Below, piece by piece: positions 49,513 to 58,356 of a stretch of DNA of 64,000 bases (positions are counted from its first letter, which is position 1; each line of letters opens with the position of its first letter). The stretch spans positions 28,678 through 92,677 of the forward strand of contig DAOPJM010000004.1 in assembly GCA_035399665.1 (NCBI GenBank). Direction: 5' to 3'. This stretch comes from DAOPJM01 sp035399665. GTDB lineage: Bacteria; Bacillota; Clostridia; Christensenellales; CAG-138. The notes beneath the pieces were generated by a model. It saw nothing but the letters and a program-made list of their open reading frames with translations, ran no database searches and was not told the origin of the DNA. The position numbers and the translations under genes were made by a program.

Positions 49513-50229
49513 ATGGGCGGAACCGCAATAATCTTTGTTCATGGGCATATGGGCAGCGTCAGGCAGTTCGTGCCGCTGATAAGCGCGTTGGGCGCCGACG
49601 TCTCAAAATACAACATCTCCTTGCCGGGGCATGACGGGACTGTCGCCGATTTTGTAAAAAGCGACAGACACGTTTGGCAGAGGTATGTGACCTCTCGCGT
49701 GGCCGAGCTGCGCTGGCAGTTCGACGAGCTGGTTCTTGTCGGACATTCCATGGGCGGTCTGCTTCTGATAAACGCGGCAATCGCCTGCCCCGACAAAATC
49801 AAAGGCGTCATTGCCGTTTCTTTGCCGCTGTACATCAAGCTTACGACGTTGGGCATAAGGATAAGGCTTTCCTGTATAGGGAAGGCCGTCCGCGGCGAGG
49901 ATGAGCGCGTCACGGCCGCAAGGGAGATGAACGGGGTATCGGGTATATGCCTTGCGAACTCGTACAAGCTGCTGCCTAACATCCAAGGCCTGCTTCGTGT
50001 CATGAAGGAAACAAGGAAGGAGCTTGGTAAGCTGACGGTTCCCTTGACCATAATGAACTCGGCAAACGATGAGATTGTATCCTTACGGACGCTCAGCTTT
50101 GCCCGAAAGTCGCTTCCAGGCGTTAAGGTCGTCACCTTAAAACAGGCGTCACACTTCTGGTTTCCCAAAGAGGAGCTTTTGATGATACAGGACGAGATAG
50201 ACCACGCCTGCTTACAGATTAAACTGTGA
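49513..50229 (+). CDS. Alpha/beta hydrolase (carboxylesterase-like)
   Basis: Cytosolic hydrolase of 238 residues: oxyanion-hole segment IIFVHGHMGS at the start, nucleophile elbow LVGHSMGGLL (Ser about 78), an acid in NSANDEIVS near 190, and His in ASHFWFP near 215. It resembles Est30-type carboxylesterases. The ATG at 49513 has a GGGGAGGAG site 9 bp upstream; ATG 49504 is too close to that site. No operon partner. Substrate unknown. Confidence 0.85.
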   Translation: MGGTAIIFVHGHMGSVRQFVPLISALGADVSKYNISLPGHDGTVADFVKSDRHVWQRYVTSRVAELRWQFDELVLVGHSMGGLLLINAAIACPDKIKGVIAVSLPLYIKLTTLGIRIRLSCIGKAVRGEDERVTAAREMNGVSGICLANSYKLLPNIQGLLRVMKETRKELGKLTVPLTIMNSANDEIVSLRTLSFARKSLPGVKVVTLKQASHFWFPKEELLMIQDEIDHACLQIKL

Positions 50230-50246
50230 GCAGCCAAGCCCAAATT

Positions 50247-50281
50247 AAAGCCGAGCGACAATCAAGCCGCTCGGCTTTTCT
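50247..50281 (+). terminator. Rho-independent terminator of the hydrolase gene
   Basis: AAGCCGAGCG / CGCTCGGCTT stem followed by TTCT, between the convergent hydrolase and propeller genes. Confidence 0.85.
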
Positions 50282-50334
50282 AATATTGTAAGGTTTTATT
50301 GCCTTGGCAGCGGCAGGCGCATTAATCGAGAACG

Positions 50335-52140
50335 CTATGAAATGCGCACCCCGAATATCATCTGACCCCTGCAGCCCAGCACAAGCATATTGCCGAACGC
50401 CGAGGGCGAGGCCTCGAAGTTGCTTGCCGTGAGATTGACGTCATACAGGGTTGTTCCGTCCTTGCCGTCCAGCAGGAACAGATTGCCCACCGAATCGGCC
50501 TGTACTATGTAGCCGTCGCCCTTGTCGGTGTAGATGACAAGAGGCGAACTCCATGAGTAGTTCTCCATGTCGAATTGCCAAACAACCTCGAACGTATCCT
50601 TGTTGAGCGCGACAAGCACGCCGTTGTTCATATCGGGAACCCTTGCTATCGTCACAAACACCAATCCTTCAAGGTTGTTCTTGCCCAAGGCGGCGCTTGA
50701 CTGTATGCCTCCTGAGACGCCCGACATGGTATGAACCGTCAGACCGTATTCGTGGACTATCTCTCCCGTCATGGCGTTTATCTTGAAGAACGGCGCTCTG
50801 CCCGTGTTGTTCGCGTCCTTGGTAAAGTGCAGTGATGTTCCTACATAAAGGTAGGCCTCCGTGTCCGAAACCACCTCAAGTACCGGCGTACCGTTGGTGT
50901 CGTCCAGCGTATCGCAGACCCACACTATGCTCATGGTGTTGAGGTCTATGCACTGGAACAAGCCGTCGTTGGCTGGAAGGTACAGGTAGCTGTTCCACGT
51001 CACGGCGCTGCCCTCATAGCCAAGCCAATATTTATCGGTATCGCCAATCCCCTCGGAGGAGCGGTTGCTGTCATACCTGAACTTGACTATGTTCGAAGGA
51101 TTGATGGTTATCCTGCCCTGCTTCATGTCGTAGCTCGTATTTAGCTTCATCGTATAGATAACGCCGTTCTCGGCAGGGTATATCAGCGTGTCGGTACCGG
51201 CGTCCACCACAGGCGCGCTGTCGTAGGCGTAGAACACCCTCTTGGCGAACGAGTCGCTGTCCTGTACGCCAAAGGTGTAAAGGCAGGTGCAGTCGATGAG
51301 CGAATAAACCATAGCGCGTGACTTCATGTTCGCGTCGTCGTACTCGTCGCCCGAGCCCAAGTACAGCAGGGGAAAGCCCCTTGGATCTATGGTTCCCGTT
51401 CCCTTGAAGGGAGATCCTATCACCAGCATATCGCGGGTAGGTTCGCCCGTATCCAGGTCAAGGAAGTAGACATTGCCGTCCATGGTCGCGTATATAACCT
51501 CAACCAAGCCCGTCTTGGCCTTTGCCCAGTCGTACATATTCATGATTTGGCGCGTCTCGTCATCCCACTGTACCAACAGGGGCTGACCCGTCCATCCGCT
51601 GCCCGTCCACGAGCTTGTCCCGCTGTTCTTCTTCAGCGAGCCTATGCTTTTGCTCCAAACCTGCGTCAGCTTGTACTCCGTAAGCGAAGCCGTTCCGAAC
51701 GAAGCCGAATTCCTCTCGTTGTCACCTCTGAAGGTCAACACGCCGTTAAGCTTATTGTACTCGCTCGCACGAACGAAGGAAATCCTTTCATACCTTGAAT
51801 AGCTCTCCGGTATGATGTCCTGCCCGTCAACCTCGATGTGAGGGACAATCCCAAAGCTCTCGGGCTGCGTCACCCCAATGGAATGCGGGGTCGGCATCGG
51901 CGTCGCCGTGGGCGCAGGCACCGGACTTGCGGTCGGCACGGGCGTCGCGGTTGGCGTAGGCGTCGCCTTTTGGAACAGAGACGAAAAGCTTCTCTCGCCC
52001 TCCTTAGGCATATTTGCGATGACGATTATCGTCAACACAACAAGCAGCAGTGCAATCAGCACTATGGCAAGCATTAAATAGAAACGCGGCTTGACAACAA
52101 GCCTCCTTCTGCGCTTGTGCTTCTTGTTCATGTTTTCCAT
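50335..52140 (-). CDS. Membrane-anchored PQQ-like beta-propeller protein (paralogue of 16861-18717)
   Basis: Predicted extracytoplasmic protein of 601 residues: MENMNKKHKRRRRLVVKPRF, a signal-anchor helix (about 22-45), a Pro/Thr/Ala linker (about 60-90), then propeller blades such as FQCIDLNTMSIVWVCDTLD and GVLVALNKDTFEVVWQFDMEN. The ATG at 52140 is 10 bp from an AGGAGG site; a longer in-frame start lies in non-coding sequence. It shares LTFRGDNERNSASFG and WTGQPLLVQWD with the first propeller. The two genes are 34 kb apart on opposite strands. No catalytic residues recognised. Confidence 0.8.
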   Translation of the reverse strand: MENMNKKHKRRRRLVVKPRFYLMLAIVLIALLLVVLTIIVIANMPKEGERSFSSLFQKATPTPTATPVPTASPVPAPTATPMPTPHSIGVTQPESFGIVPHIEVDGQDIIPESYSRYERISFVRASEYNKLNGVLTFRGDNERNSASFGTASLTEYKLTQVWSKSIGSLKKNSGTSSWTGSGWTGQPLLVQWDDETRQIMNMYDWAKAKTGLVEVIYATMDGNVYFLDLDTGEPTRDMLVIGSPFKGTGTIDPRGFPLLYLGSGDEYDDANMKSRAMVYSLIDCTCLYTFGVQDSDSFAKRVFYAYDSAPVVDAGTDTLIYPAENGVIYTMKLNTSYDMKQGRITINPSNIVKFRYDSNRSSEGIGDTDKYWLGYEGSAVTWNSYLYLPANDGLFQCIDLNTMSIVWVCDTLDDTNGTPVLEVVSDTEAYLYVGTSLHFTKDANNTGRAPFFKINAMTGEIVHEYGLTVHTMSGVSGGIQSSAALGKNNLEGLVFVTIARVPDMNNGVLVALNKDTFEVVWQFDMENYSWSSPLVIYTDKGDGYIVQADSVGNLFLLDGKDGTTLYDVNLTASNFEASPSAFGNMLVLGCRGQMIFGVRIS

Positions 52141-52516
52141 GCGGTTCAAACCTCCTATGAATGTTTCTGCCCCAATGTAATTTTCATATTTCTTGTGCTT
52201 TTGACACAGACTATTCACACCTTAGCATAAAACACCCGTTTGTTTGGCGTGGTTTGGGTGATTATCGGAATGCATTATTCACTCTCTCTTTCGGCACCAT
52301 TCGACACAATCAGACAACATTGTGGCTTGATTCGACCTTATGCCACTATATGTTGAATCGAATCGCGGGTACCCTCGTTCGGTTGCACCCATAATACACC
52401 AACCCTCAATTAGTATGTCACAACTTATTGAACAAACATTGAGGAAAATGTTAATTCTTTTGTGCTGAACTATGTACAATTTGTAATGCAAAATTATGCA
52501 TTTGCCTTCTTCAGCG
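52141..52516. other. Intergenic region between propeller and transglutaminase genes
   Basis: 376 bp with no convincing gene. It holds the AGGAGG site of the propeller gene (52151-52156, minus strand) and an AATGCA / TGCATT dyad (52485-52502) just after the transglutaminase stop, which might be a weak terminator. I see no clear promoter or known element in the rest. Confidence 0.6.
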
Positions 52517-54814
52517 CTACAACAGCGCCCAAACGTACTTGGCCGCAAGGCGTTTCACGCCCGTAAGACTGCCGTTCAGCTGCTCTACGGTGCGTTCCAC
52601 AGCGTCGAGAACCTGCTTTCGCTCGTCGTCGCTTACTCCGCTCCTGCTGAAGGTCGCTTTCTGCGCTATGCGGTACACCTCGCTGTCCGCCCTGACTCCA
52701 TAGCGGCTCAATCGGTTCAGATAGTTCCATGCAAGCACGGCGCAGCGCTCGTTGCCGCTCCGTCTCCATCTGTTCCTCCTGTTCTTGATTATCAGTCTGC
52801 GCCTTCCCCATACAAGCAGGAAAAAGGCAGGTATCAGCAGTAAAAACCACCAAGCTGAGGCGGGCTTTTTGGTCACGCCCCCGCCCAAATAGTCGGGCGC
52901 GCCGCTCGCTTGGCTCGATGCGTCGGGCGAATTGGAGACGTCAGGCGTTCCCTTTGGTGAAGCGCTGTCGCTTGGGGCGTCGCTTGCAGGTGCGCTCGGT
53001 GTCGGTTCTGTCGCAAGCTCCGATGTAGGCTCCTCCGTTGGTTCCGTTGTAGGCTCCGCTGTCGGCTCCATGGTCGCAAGTATTGGCTGCTGCGTGTATG
53101 CGGGCGCAGGCTCGGCGCCGTCGCCGCCCGTGACCTCTATGGGAATCCAACCAAGATCGTCGCTGTACACCTCAACCCACGCGTGGGCGTCGTCCTCCGT
53201 GACCTTATCCCAGCCCCGACCATTAATCGCGCTCACCCTGTACCCCACCACGTACCTTGCGGGTATACCGAGGGCGCGGAGCATCACGGCGGCGGCGGTT
53301 GCGTAGTGAACGCAGTAGCCTTGGCGTCCCACAGTCAGAAAGTATACCGCGAAATCCTCGTTCGACGGCTGCTTTTCAGGGGTAAGGGTGTACTCGGCGG
53401 CATTTGTCACATACTCTGTGACCTCGTGTATGATGACGTCACGCCCGTCGTTGACGCTGATCCCCAAGCCGTCGGCTATCTCAAGCATAGCCGCCTTGGT
53501 TTCGTCGGGGAGCTGCAAATAGGTGCTTCTCACATAATCGCCATAGCGGTTAAGCGCGGTAATCTGTTCACTTATCAGCCTGCCCGTGGGCGTAATGCTC
53601 TGTTTGTAGTAGTTGACCGTGTACACGTCCTCGTTCGAGCTTAGGCTTACATATTCCTCATGCGTCTCATAGCCCGCCGCGTAATCTCGGTAGAAAGCGT
53701 CATTGTTCTGCTGATGATAGCTCATCCCCTCCCGCGTCCCCGAAAAGAAGTATGGCGTGAATAGTATGCGGGTATTCGTATAGCTCGCGATACTCACGGT
53801 GTCATAGCTTGCGTTTGTCCCACCCTCAATGCGGGTCGCGGCTATGGCAAGTCCGTCTATGCCTATCCCCTCAGGCTCCGTGACGCTTGACCAGCTGTTG
53901 TTCTTGTAAACGCCGAGCGAATAGCCCCTAAGATACAGCGATCCGCCCACGCTTGAATTGACATACATGACGGTCTTGCCCGTCATCTCCTTGTCGCCAA
54001 CATCGTTGAGATTGCGTCTGTCGGGCTTTTCCTCTCCGCCCAGAAGCTGCCCAAGGTCCTCGCCTAACTGATCTATACGCGAAGTCACAGCTTCCTTGGC
54101 GTCCATAATGCTGTACCCATTTTCGTAGAGCTTTTCAGTGATCTTTGTCGCGGCAAGCAGCAGCAGCACCACAAGCGGCGTTACCAGCATCAACGATATG
54201 GACATTCGCTTTCTGTCGCCGTTTCGTATGCATGACATCAAAAGCAGGAGGCCAAAGAACAGCAGCGCGAGTGAAATCGCCATCCAATCGGGCGGATATG
54301 AGTACAATATAAAGGAACACATCAGTATCGGCATGGCGCACAGCGCGGCAAGCATGGGCGAATCCGCCTTGTTCAGCGAAAACGCGATGAACAATGCCGT
54401 GACTGCCTCAAGATACCTCAAAAAATGCAATATCGCCTTTGGGAGCTGCTCAAGCTCCTCATCGGTGTATGTCAGAGGGCAGACCGCCACCTTGGAGGGC
54501 AGCTCCCTGCGGAATATCTCCCATATAAGGCTTGTGCAGCCCTTCGCGCCAAGAATCAACGTCTTGATTGTCAGCGCGCCCAAGCCCAAAAAGACCAGTA
54601 AGACCACGAGCCTTACCACCTTGCCGTACTTGTCCACCTCGAAAATGGCGCAAAAGCACAGAGCGCATACGATGCCCACCGCGACTATGCTGCCAATCCC
54701 TATCGGCAGCAGGAACGCGGACGAGGCAGCATATAGAGCCGCAATCGTCCCGCAGGCGGCGATGAGCGCCATGCTCAGCGTATTCAGTATCGCGCCGCTA
54801 AGCTTATCCTTCAT
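52517..54814 (-). CDS. Membrane-bound transglutaminase-like protein
   Basis: Protein of 765 residues. The N-terminal about 210 residues hold six or so helices, followed by an extracytoplasmic region. The transglutaminase core is at about 480-570: GYCVHYATAAAVMLRALGIPARYVVGYR (nucleophile Cys), DDAHAWVEVYSDDLGW (His) and IPIEVTGGDG, where a Glu takes the place of the usual Asp. Then comes a long Pro/Thr/Ser/Glu linker (about 575-635), another helix, and a cytosolic tail. This architecture with DUF58 and MoxR upstream is a common three-gene unit. The physiological substrate is unknown. Confidence 0.9.
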   Translation of the reverse strand: MKDKLSGAILNTLSMALIAACGTIAALYAASSAFLLPIGIGSIVAVGIVCALCFCAIFEVDKYGKVVRLVVLLVFLGLGALTIKTLILGAKGCTSLIWEIFRRELPSKVAVCPLTYTDEELEQLPKAILHFLRYLEAVTALFIAFSLNKADSPMLAALCAMPILMCSFILYSYPPDWMAISLALLFFGLLLLMSCIRNGDRKRMSISLMLVTPLVVLLLLAATKITEKLYENGYSIMDAKEAVTSRIDQLGEDLGQLLGGEEKPDRRNLNDVGDKEMTGKTVMYVNSSVGGSLYLRGYSLGVYKNNSWSSVTEPEGIGIDGLAIAATRIEGGTNASYDTVSIASYTNTRILFTPYFFSGTREGMSYHQQNNDAFYRDYAAGYETHEEYVSLSSNEDVYTVNYYKQSITPTGRLISEQITALNRYGDYVRSTYLQLPDETKAAMLEIADGLGISVNDGRDVIIHEVTEYVTNAAEYTLTPEKQPSNEDFAVYFLTVGRQGYCVHYATAAAVMLRALGIPARYVVGYRVSAINGRGWDKVTEDDAHAWVEVYSDDLGWIPIEVTGGDGAEPAPAYTQQPILATMEPTAEPTTEPTEEPTSELATEPTPSAPASDAPSDSASPKGTPDVSNSPDASSQASGAPDYLGGGVTKKPASAWWFLLLIPAFFLLVWGRRRLIIKNRRNRWRRSGNERCAVLAWNYLNRLSRYGVRADSEVYRIAQKATFSRSGVSDDERKQVLDAVERTVEQLNGSLTGVKRLAAKYVWALL

Positions 54815-55781
54815 CGTCCGTCTCCGTTTGCGGCTTCAGGATGAAATGCCTGTCAACCCTTCCGTGAACCTCCGCCGTCAAGCCCTCGCCGCTCTCCGGA
54901 GCCTTTATCAGCATGATACGCTTTAGGAAATCCATAAGATTGCGTTCGCTTGAAATGTACTGCGTCGCGCCGTCCGCCGTAGGCACGCGCAGGGTATAGC
55001 CAAGTCCGCTCTCGATTATATGCGATGACAGCATAACAAGCGAGGTCAAAACCTTGTCGAGCGCGTCCGCGCCGCCGTAAAGCAGCAGCGTCACCATTAT
55101 GCGCTGCTCCACTATGGTTATGGGTTCGCGGATAATTACGTCGTCAAGCTTGGAAGAAAGCTTCCAATGTATGCTTCTCACGCTGTCGCCCTGTCTGAAC
55201 GGGCGCAGCTCGTGTTCCTCGGAGTATCCGCCGCCGGGCTTGGGCTTTCTCAGCCCTATCATGGAGCTTAGACCCTCGGGCAGGGGAATCGTTTCATCCT
55301 TCCGCGGCAAGACGTACATATCGCACACCTGCTTGCAGCGCTTTGGGATAGACCAAAGGCAGAGCATATCGCTGACACGAATGCGCTTGAGCGATATTCT
55401 GACGCAGCCGCAATGGTCGTTCGGCAGCTCCACATTTTCGCCGCCGTCCGAGAAGCCAAGTATCTTTATCCTCGTTGCGGGCTTTATCTCGCCGCTCAGC
55501 GTATTGCTGACAATCAAGCTGAAACGATACGAGCCGCAGGGAATCAGAAGCTGCCCCTTTAGGCTTATGTGCAGCGTTGCCCTGTCCCCGCTTGTGATGC
55601 GGTCGGGCGCGTTCAGTACCGGCTTACAGCTCAGCATGGACGGCAAACTCACCACAAGCGACAGGAAGGGCAGCAGGAGGAAAAATATGAAGATATACAA
55701 AGAGACCTGCGCGTCGTAGAAGAAGTTGAAAACCCCCGCCACAACAAGCAGGATGAAGTACAGTACCCTCGCCCCCGTCAT
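54804..55781 (-). CDS. DUF58 domain protein
   Basis: Protein of 325 residues with two N-terminal membrane helices (about 5-50) and a cytosolic or exposed DUF58 domain with the signature RPFRQGDSVRSIHWKLSSKLDDVIIREP near 190. DUF58 proteins have a von Willebrand A-like fold and pair with MoxR ATPases. It overlaps moxR by 4 bp and the transglutaminase gene by 11 bp. Role unknown; complex assembly at the membrane is the usual suggestion. Confidence 0.9.
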   Translation of the reverse strand: MTGARVLYFILLVVAGVFNFFYDAQVSLYIFIFFLLLPFLSLVVSLPSMLSCKPVLNAPDRITSGDRATLHISLKGQLLIPCGSYRFSLIVSNTLSGEIKPATRIKILGFSDGGENVELPNDHCGCVRISLKRIRVSDMLCLWSIPKRCKQVCDMYVLPRKDETIPLPEGLSSMIGLRKPKPGGGYSEEHELRPFRQGDSVRSIHWKLSSKLDDVIIREPITIVEQRIMVTLLLYGGADALDKVLTSLVMLSSHIIESGLGYTLRVPTADGATQYISSERNLMDFLKRIMLIKAPESGEGLTAEVHGRVDRHFILKPQTETDDEG

Positions 55782-56710
55782 GCCCTTATCTTCGGGGCGG
55801 GGACGGTGTTGAGCAGGCTCTCCACCACCGCGGAAGCCTTAAGCCCCTTGCCCTCGGCCTCGGGCGACAGTATCAGGCGGTGCGTAACGCAGGGCGCGTA
55901 CACAAGGCGAACGTCCTCAGGGATAACGTAATCCCTGCCCTGTACCCACGCCGCCGCCTTGGACATGGCGGTCACGGCAAGCGAAGCCCTGGGGCTTGCG
56001 CCCTGAAGTATGGCGCTCATGTTGCGCGTTCGGTTGTTCAGGTTTACTATGTACTCCATTATGGGCTTGGACAGATAGATCTGCTCCACCTCCTCGCACA
56101 TACGCGATAGCCCCGCGTGAGTCTCTATCTGATTCACCCTGTCAAGCAGCGAACCGCCCTGTCTGCGCTTAATCATCTCTAACTCCTGCGCGGGCGTGGG
56201 ATAGCCCAGGGATATTCTGACCATGAACCTGTCCATCTGCGAATCGGGCAGCAGCGAGGTTCCCGAAGCCCCTACCGGGTTCTGCGTGGCAATGACTATG
56301 AAGGGCTTTGGGACGGGGTGACTTACTCCGTCAACAGTGACCTGACCCTCCTCCATCGCCTCAAGCAGCGCGGACTGCGTCCTGCTCGTGGCTCGGTTCA
56401 GCTCGTCCGCTAAAAAGAGGTTGCACAGTACCGCGCCGTCACGGTACTCCATCTTGCCCGTATTCTTGTCCAGCACTGAAAAGCCCGTTATGTCCGAGGG
56501 CAAAACGTCCGGGTTGAACTGCACTCGGTTGTATTTCAAGGCAAGCGCCTTGGAGAAGGCCAAGGCCATCGTGGTCTTGCCCACCCCCGGTATGTCCTCT
56601 ATCAAAACGTGCCCCCGCGAGAGTATCGCAAGCAGCACCATGATTATCTCGTTGTTCTTACCGACTATCGCCTTTCCGACTTCGTCGAGTATCTGTTTCG
56701 GACCGGCCAT
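55778..56710 (-). CDS. MoxR-type AAA+ ATPase
   Basis: Cytosolic AAA+ chaperone-like ATPase of 310 residues: Walker A EDIPGVGKTTMA at about 37-48, Walker B LFLADELNRA near 105, sensor ATQNPVGASGT near 145, and a C-terminal lid. MoxR proteins help assemble or activate partner proteins encoded nearby, here DUF58 and the transglutaminase. GGGGGGC site. First gene of the three-gene unit; no strong promoter was recognised in the 197 bp before it. Confidence 0.93.
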   Translation of the reverse strand: MAGPKQILDEVGKAIVGKNNEIIMVLLAILSRGHVLIEDIPGVGKTTMALAFSKALALKYNRVQFNPDVLPSDITGFSVLDKNTGKMEYRDGAVLCNLFLADELNRATSRTQSALLEAMEEGQVTVDGVSHPVPKPFIVIATQNPVGASGTSLLPDSQMDRFMVRISLGYPTPAQELEMIKRRQGGSLLDRVNQIETHAGLSRMCEEVEQIYLSKPIMEYIVNLNNRTRNMSAILQGASPRASLAVTAMSKAAAWVQGRDYVIPEDVRLVYAPCVTHRLILSPEAEGKGLKASAVVESLLNTVPAPKIRA

Positions 56711-56751
56711 GCAAGCCCCCCATTAACTCTTATTTCCTTTGAATGATACCA

Positions 56752-56778
56752 CAGAAAAGCCGCCATCGCAAGGCGGCT
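56752..56778 (-). terminator. Rho-independent terminator after the U32 peptidase gene
   Basis: On the minus strand AGCCGCC / GGCGGCT stem with a 7-base loop, followed by TTTTC. It lies 130 bp after the U32 stop and about 42 bp before the moxR start. Confidence 0.7.
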
Positions 56779-56907
56779 CAAAATGACTTGTATCAAATAT
56801 GTAACCTAAAGGTAAATAATTACCGACGCCGGGCTTGCCCTTTCCAATCGTCTTCGAGACCCTTTGGAAGCGGCAGAGCAAGGTCGGCGCCGCGTTCCCG
56901 CGCGCCG

Positions 56908-58101
56908 TCAACGCGCCCTGCGCCGCAAAAAGTCACCCGCTTCAAGCTCTATGGGACAGGCCACCTTCAGTATCTCCAAGGGGTGAGGCGCGTTCTCCCT
57001 CAATTCGCCCTCCATGTCATATATCTGCGTCACGGGGAACGAAAGCCCCAAGGCACGCGGGGACACGACCTCCAGTACGTCGCCAATCTCGAAATGATTG
57101 CGCTGACGCACCATAACGAAGCCGTCCTTATACGACAGCACGCTTCCCACAAAGAGATAGTCCTGCACATACGCGCCGTCGTTCGAATGGTTTTGGGGTA
57201 AATCGCCCTTGTAAAAGCCCGTGGTGTAGGGACGATGGCTGACCGCGTTCAGCTCGGCTTTGCAAAGCTCTATCGGGCAGTCGCCGTCAATCGCGTGACG
57301 GTATGCCGAAACCACGGTCGCAACGTAAAAGCCCGTTTTCATGCGTCCCTCTATCTTGAAGGAGTCAACTCCCGCGTCGCGGATTTCGTTCAGAATATCT
57401 ATGCAATTTAGGTCCTTGGAGCTTAGTATGGCGCTCTTGCCGTCCTCCTCGAACACGGGGAAGTACTCGCCGGGGCGTTTCTCCTCCATCAAGGCGTAAT
57501 TCCACCTGCAGGGCTGAGCGCAGTCGCCCCTGTTGCCGCTGCGTTTGAGTATCTCAGCGCTCATAAGGCAGCGTCCCGAATACGCCATGCACATAGCGCC
57601 GTGAACGAAGGCTTCAAGCTCCAAATCGGGCGGCACGGCGTCCCTTAGCCTGCGTATATCGACAAGCGTCATCTCGCGGGCAAGGACTATACGCTTTATC
57701 CCAAGCTCATGGTAAACCCGTGCTGCGGCGTGGTTGCAGCAGCTTGCCTGTGTTGAAAGGTGCAGCTCCAGCTCGGGGCAGGCCTCGCGCATGGAAGCGA
57801 GTACCCCAAGGTCGGAGACTATCGCGGCGTCCGCGTGAGCCGCGTGCAGGCGCTTCGCATACTCCCCGACGGCGGAAATCTCGTCCTCGTTTGCCAAGGA
57901 GTTGCAGGTGACATACGCCCTTGCGCCATGCTCGTGCGCCGTCGCTATGGTGTGGGTCAAGGCCTCGTCGTCAAAGCCCGCCGACTTTGCGCGAAGCTGA
58001 AGCATACTTCCGCCTAAATATATCGCGTCCGCGCCGAAGCGCAGAGCCGCGTACAACGATTCCTCGGAGCCTACCGGCGCCAACAGTTCTGGTTTCTTCA
58101 T
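56908..58101 (-). CDS. Peptidase U32 family protein
   Basis: Protein of 397 residues of the U32 family, whose members include collagenase-like PrtC and proteins for tRNA and ubiquinone hydroxylation. Start PELLAPVGSEESLYAALRFGADAIYLGG is typical, and ELEAFVHGAMCMAYSGRCLMS followed by NRGDCAQPCRWNY near 170-205 is the signature with clustered cysteines, which in some relatives hold an Fe-S cluster. The ATG at 58101 follows a GGAGAG site; the longer frame starting at 58236 enters the divergent promoter region. Activity not assigned. Confidence 0.88.
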   Translation of the reverse strand: MKKPELLAPVGSEESLYAALRFGADAIYLGGSMLQLRAKSAGFDDEALTHTIATAHEHGARAYVTCNSLANEDEISAVGEYAKRLHAAHADAAIVSDLGVLASMREACPELELHLSTQASCCNHAAARVYHELGIKRIVLAREMTLVDIRRLRDAVPPDLELEAFVHGAMCMAYSGRCLMSAEILKRSGNRGDCAQPCRWNYALMEEKRPGEYFPVFEEDGKSAILSSKDLNCIDILNEIRDAGVDSFKIEGRMKTGFYVATVVSAYRHAIDGDCPIELCKAELNAVSHRPYTTGFYKGDLPQNHSNDGAYVQDYLFVGSVLSYKDGFVMVRQRNHFEIGDVLEVVSPRALGLSFPVTQIYDMEGELRENAPHPLEILKVACPIELEAGDFLRRRAR

Positions 58102-58271
58102 TATCTCTCCGACGCTGCCGCAATTTTGCGGTACGCATGAAAAATACGCCCGCTTCGATAAAACAGCGCCTAATTCTACCAAATACAAACGACCATGGCA
58201 ATACCCCATTCTTTTGTGGATATTGAATGCTTTCACAGCTTCCGCTTAAATCGTATATATTCATATATGTC

Positions 58272-58300
58272 GTGACAAGCCGATTTGTCTATGATATAAT
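58272..58300 (+). promoter_or_regulatory. Predicted promoter of the MATE exporter gene
   Basis: GTGACA, 17-bp spacer, TATAAT; leader of about 50 nt before the ATG at 58357. Confidence 0.7.
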
Positions 58301-58356
58301 GCCCTCCATGCGCTCCATGCTCAAGGCATGAATCATGAGCGTTTTGGGATGGCAGG

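Noticed and set aside
52279..52548. Small minus-strand frame of 89 codons between the propeller and transglutaminase genes
   Set aside because: It overlaps the end of the transglutaminase gene, has no ribosome-binding site, and its composition is unlike the neighbouring genes.
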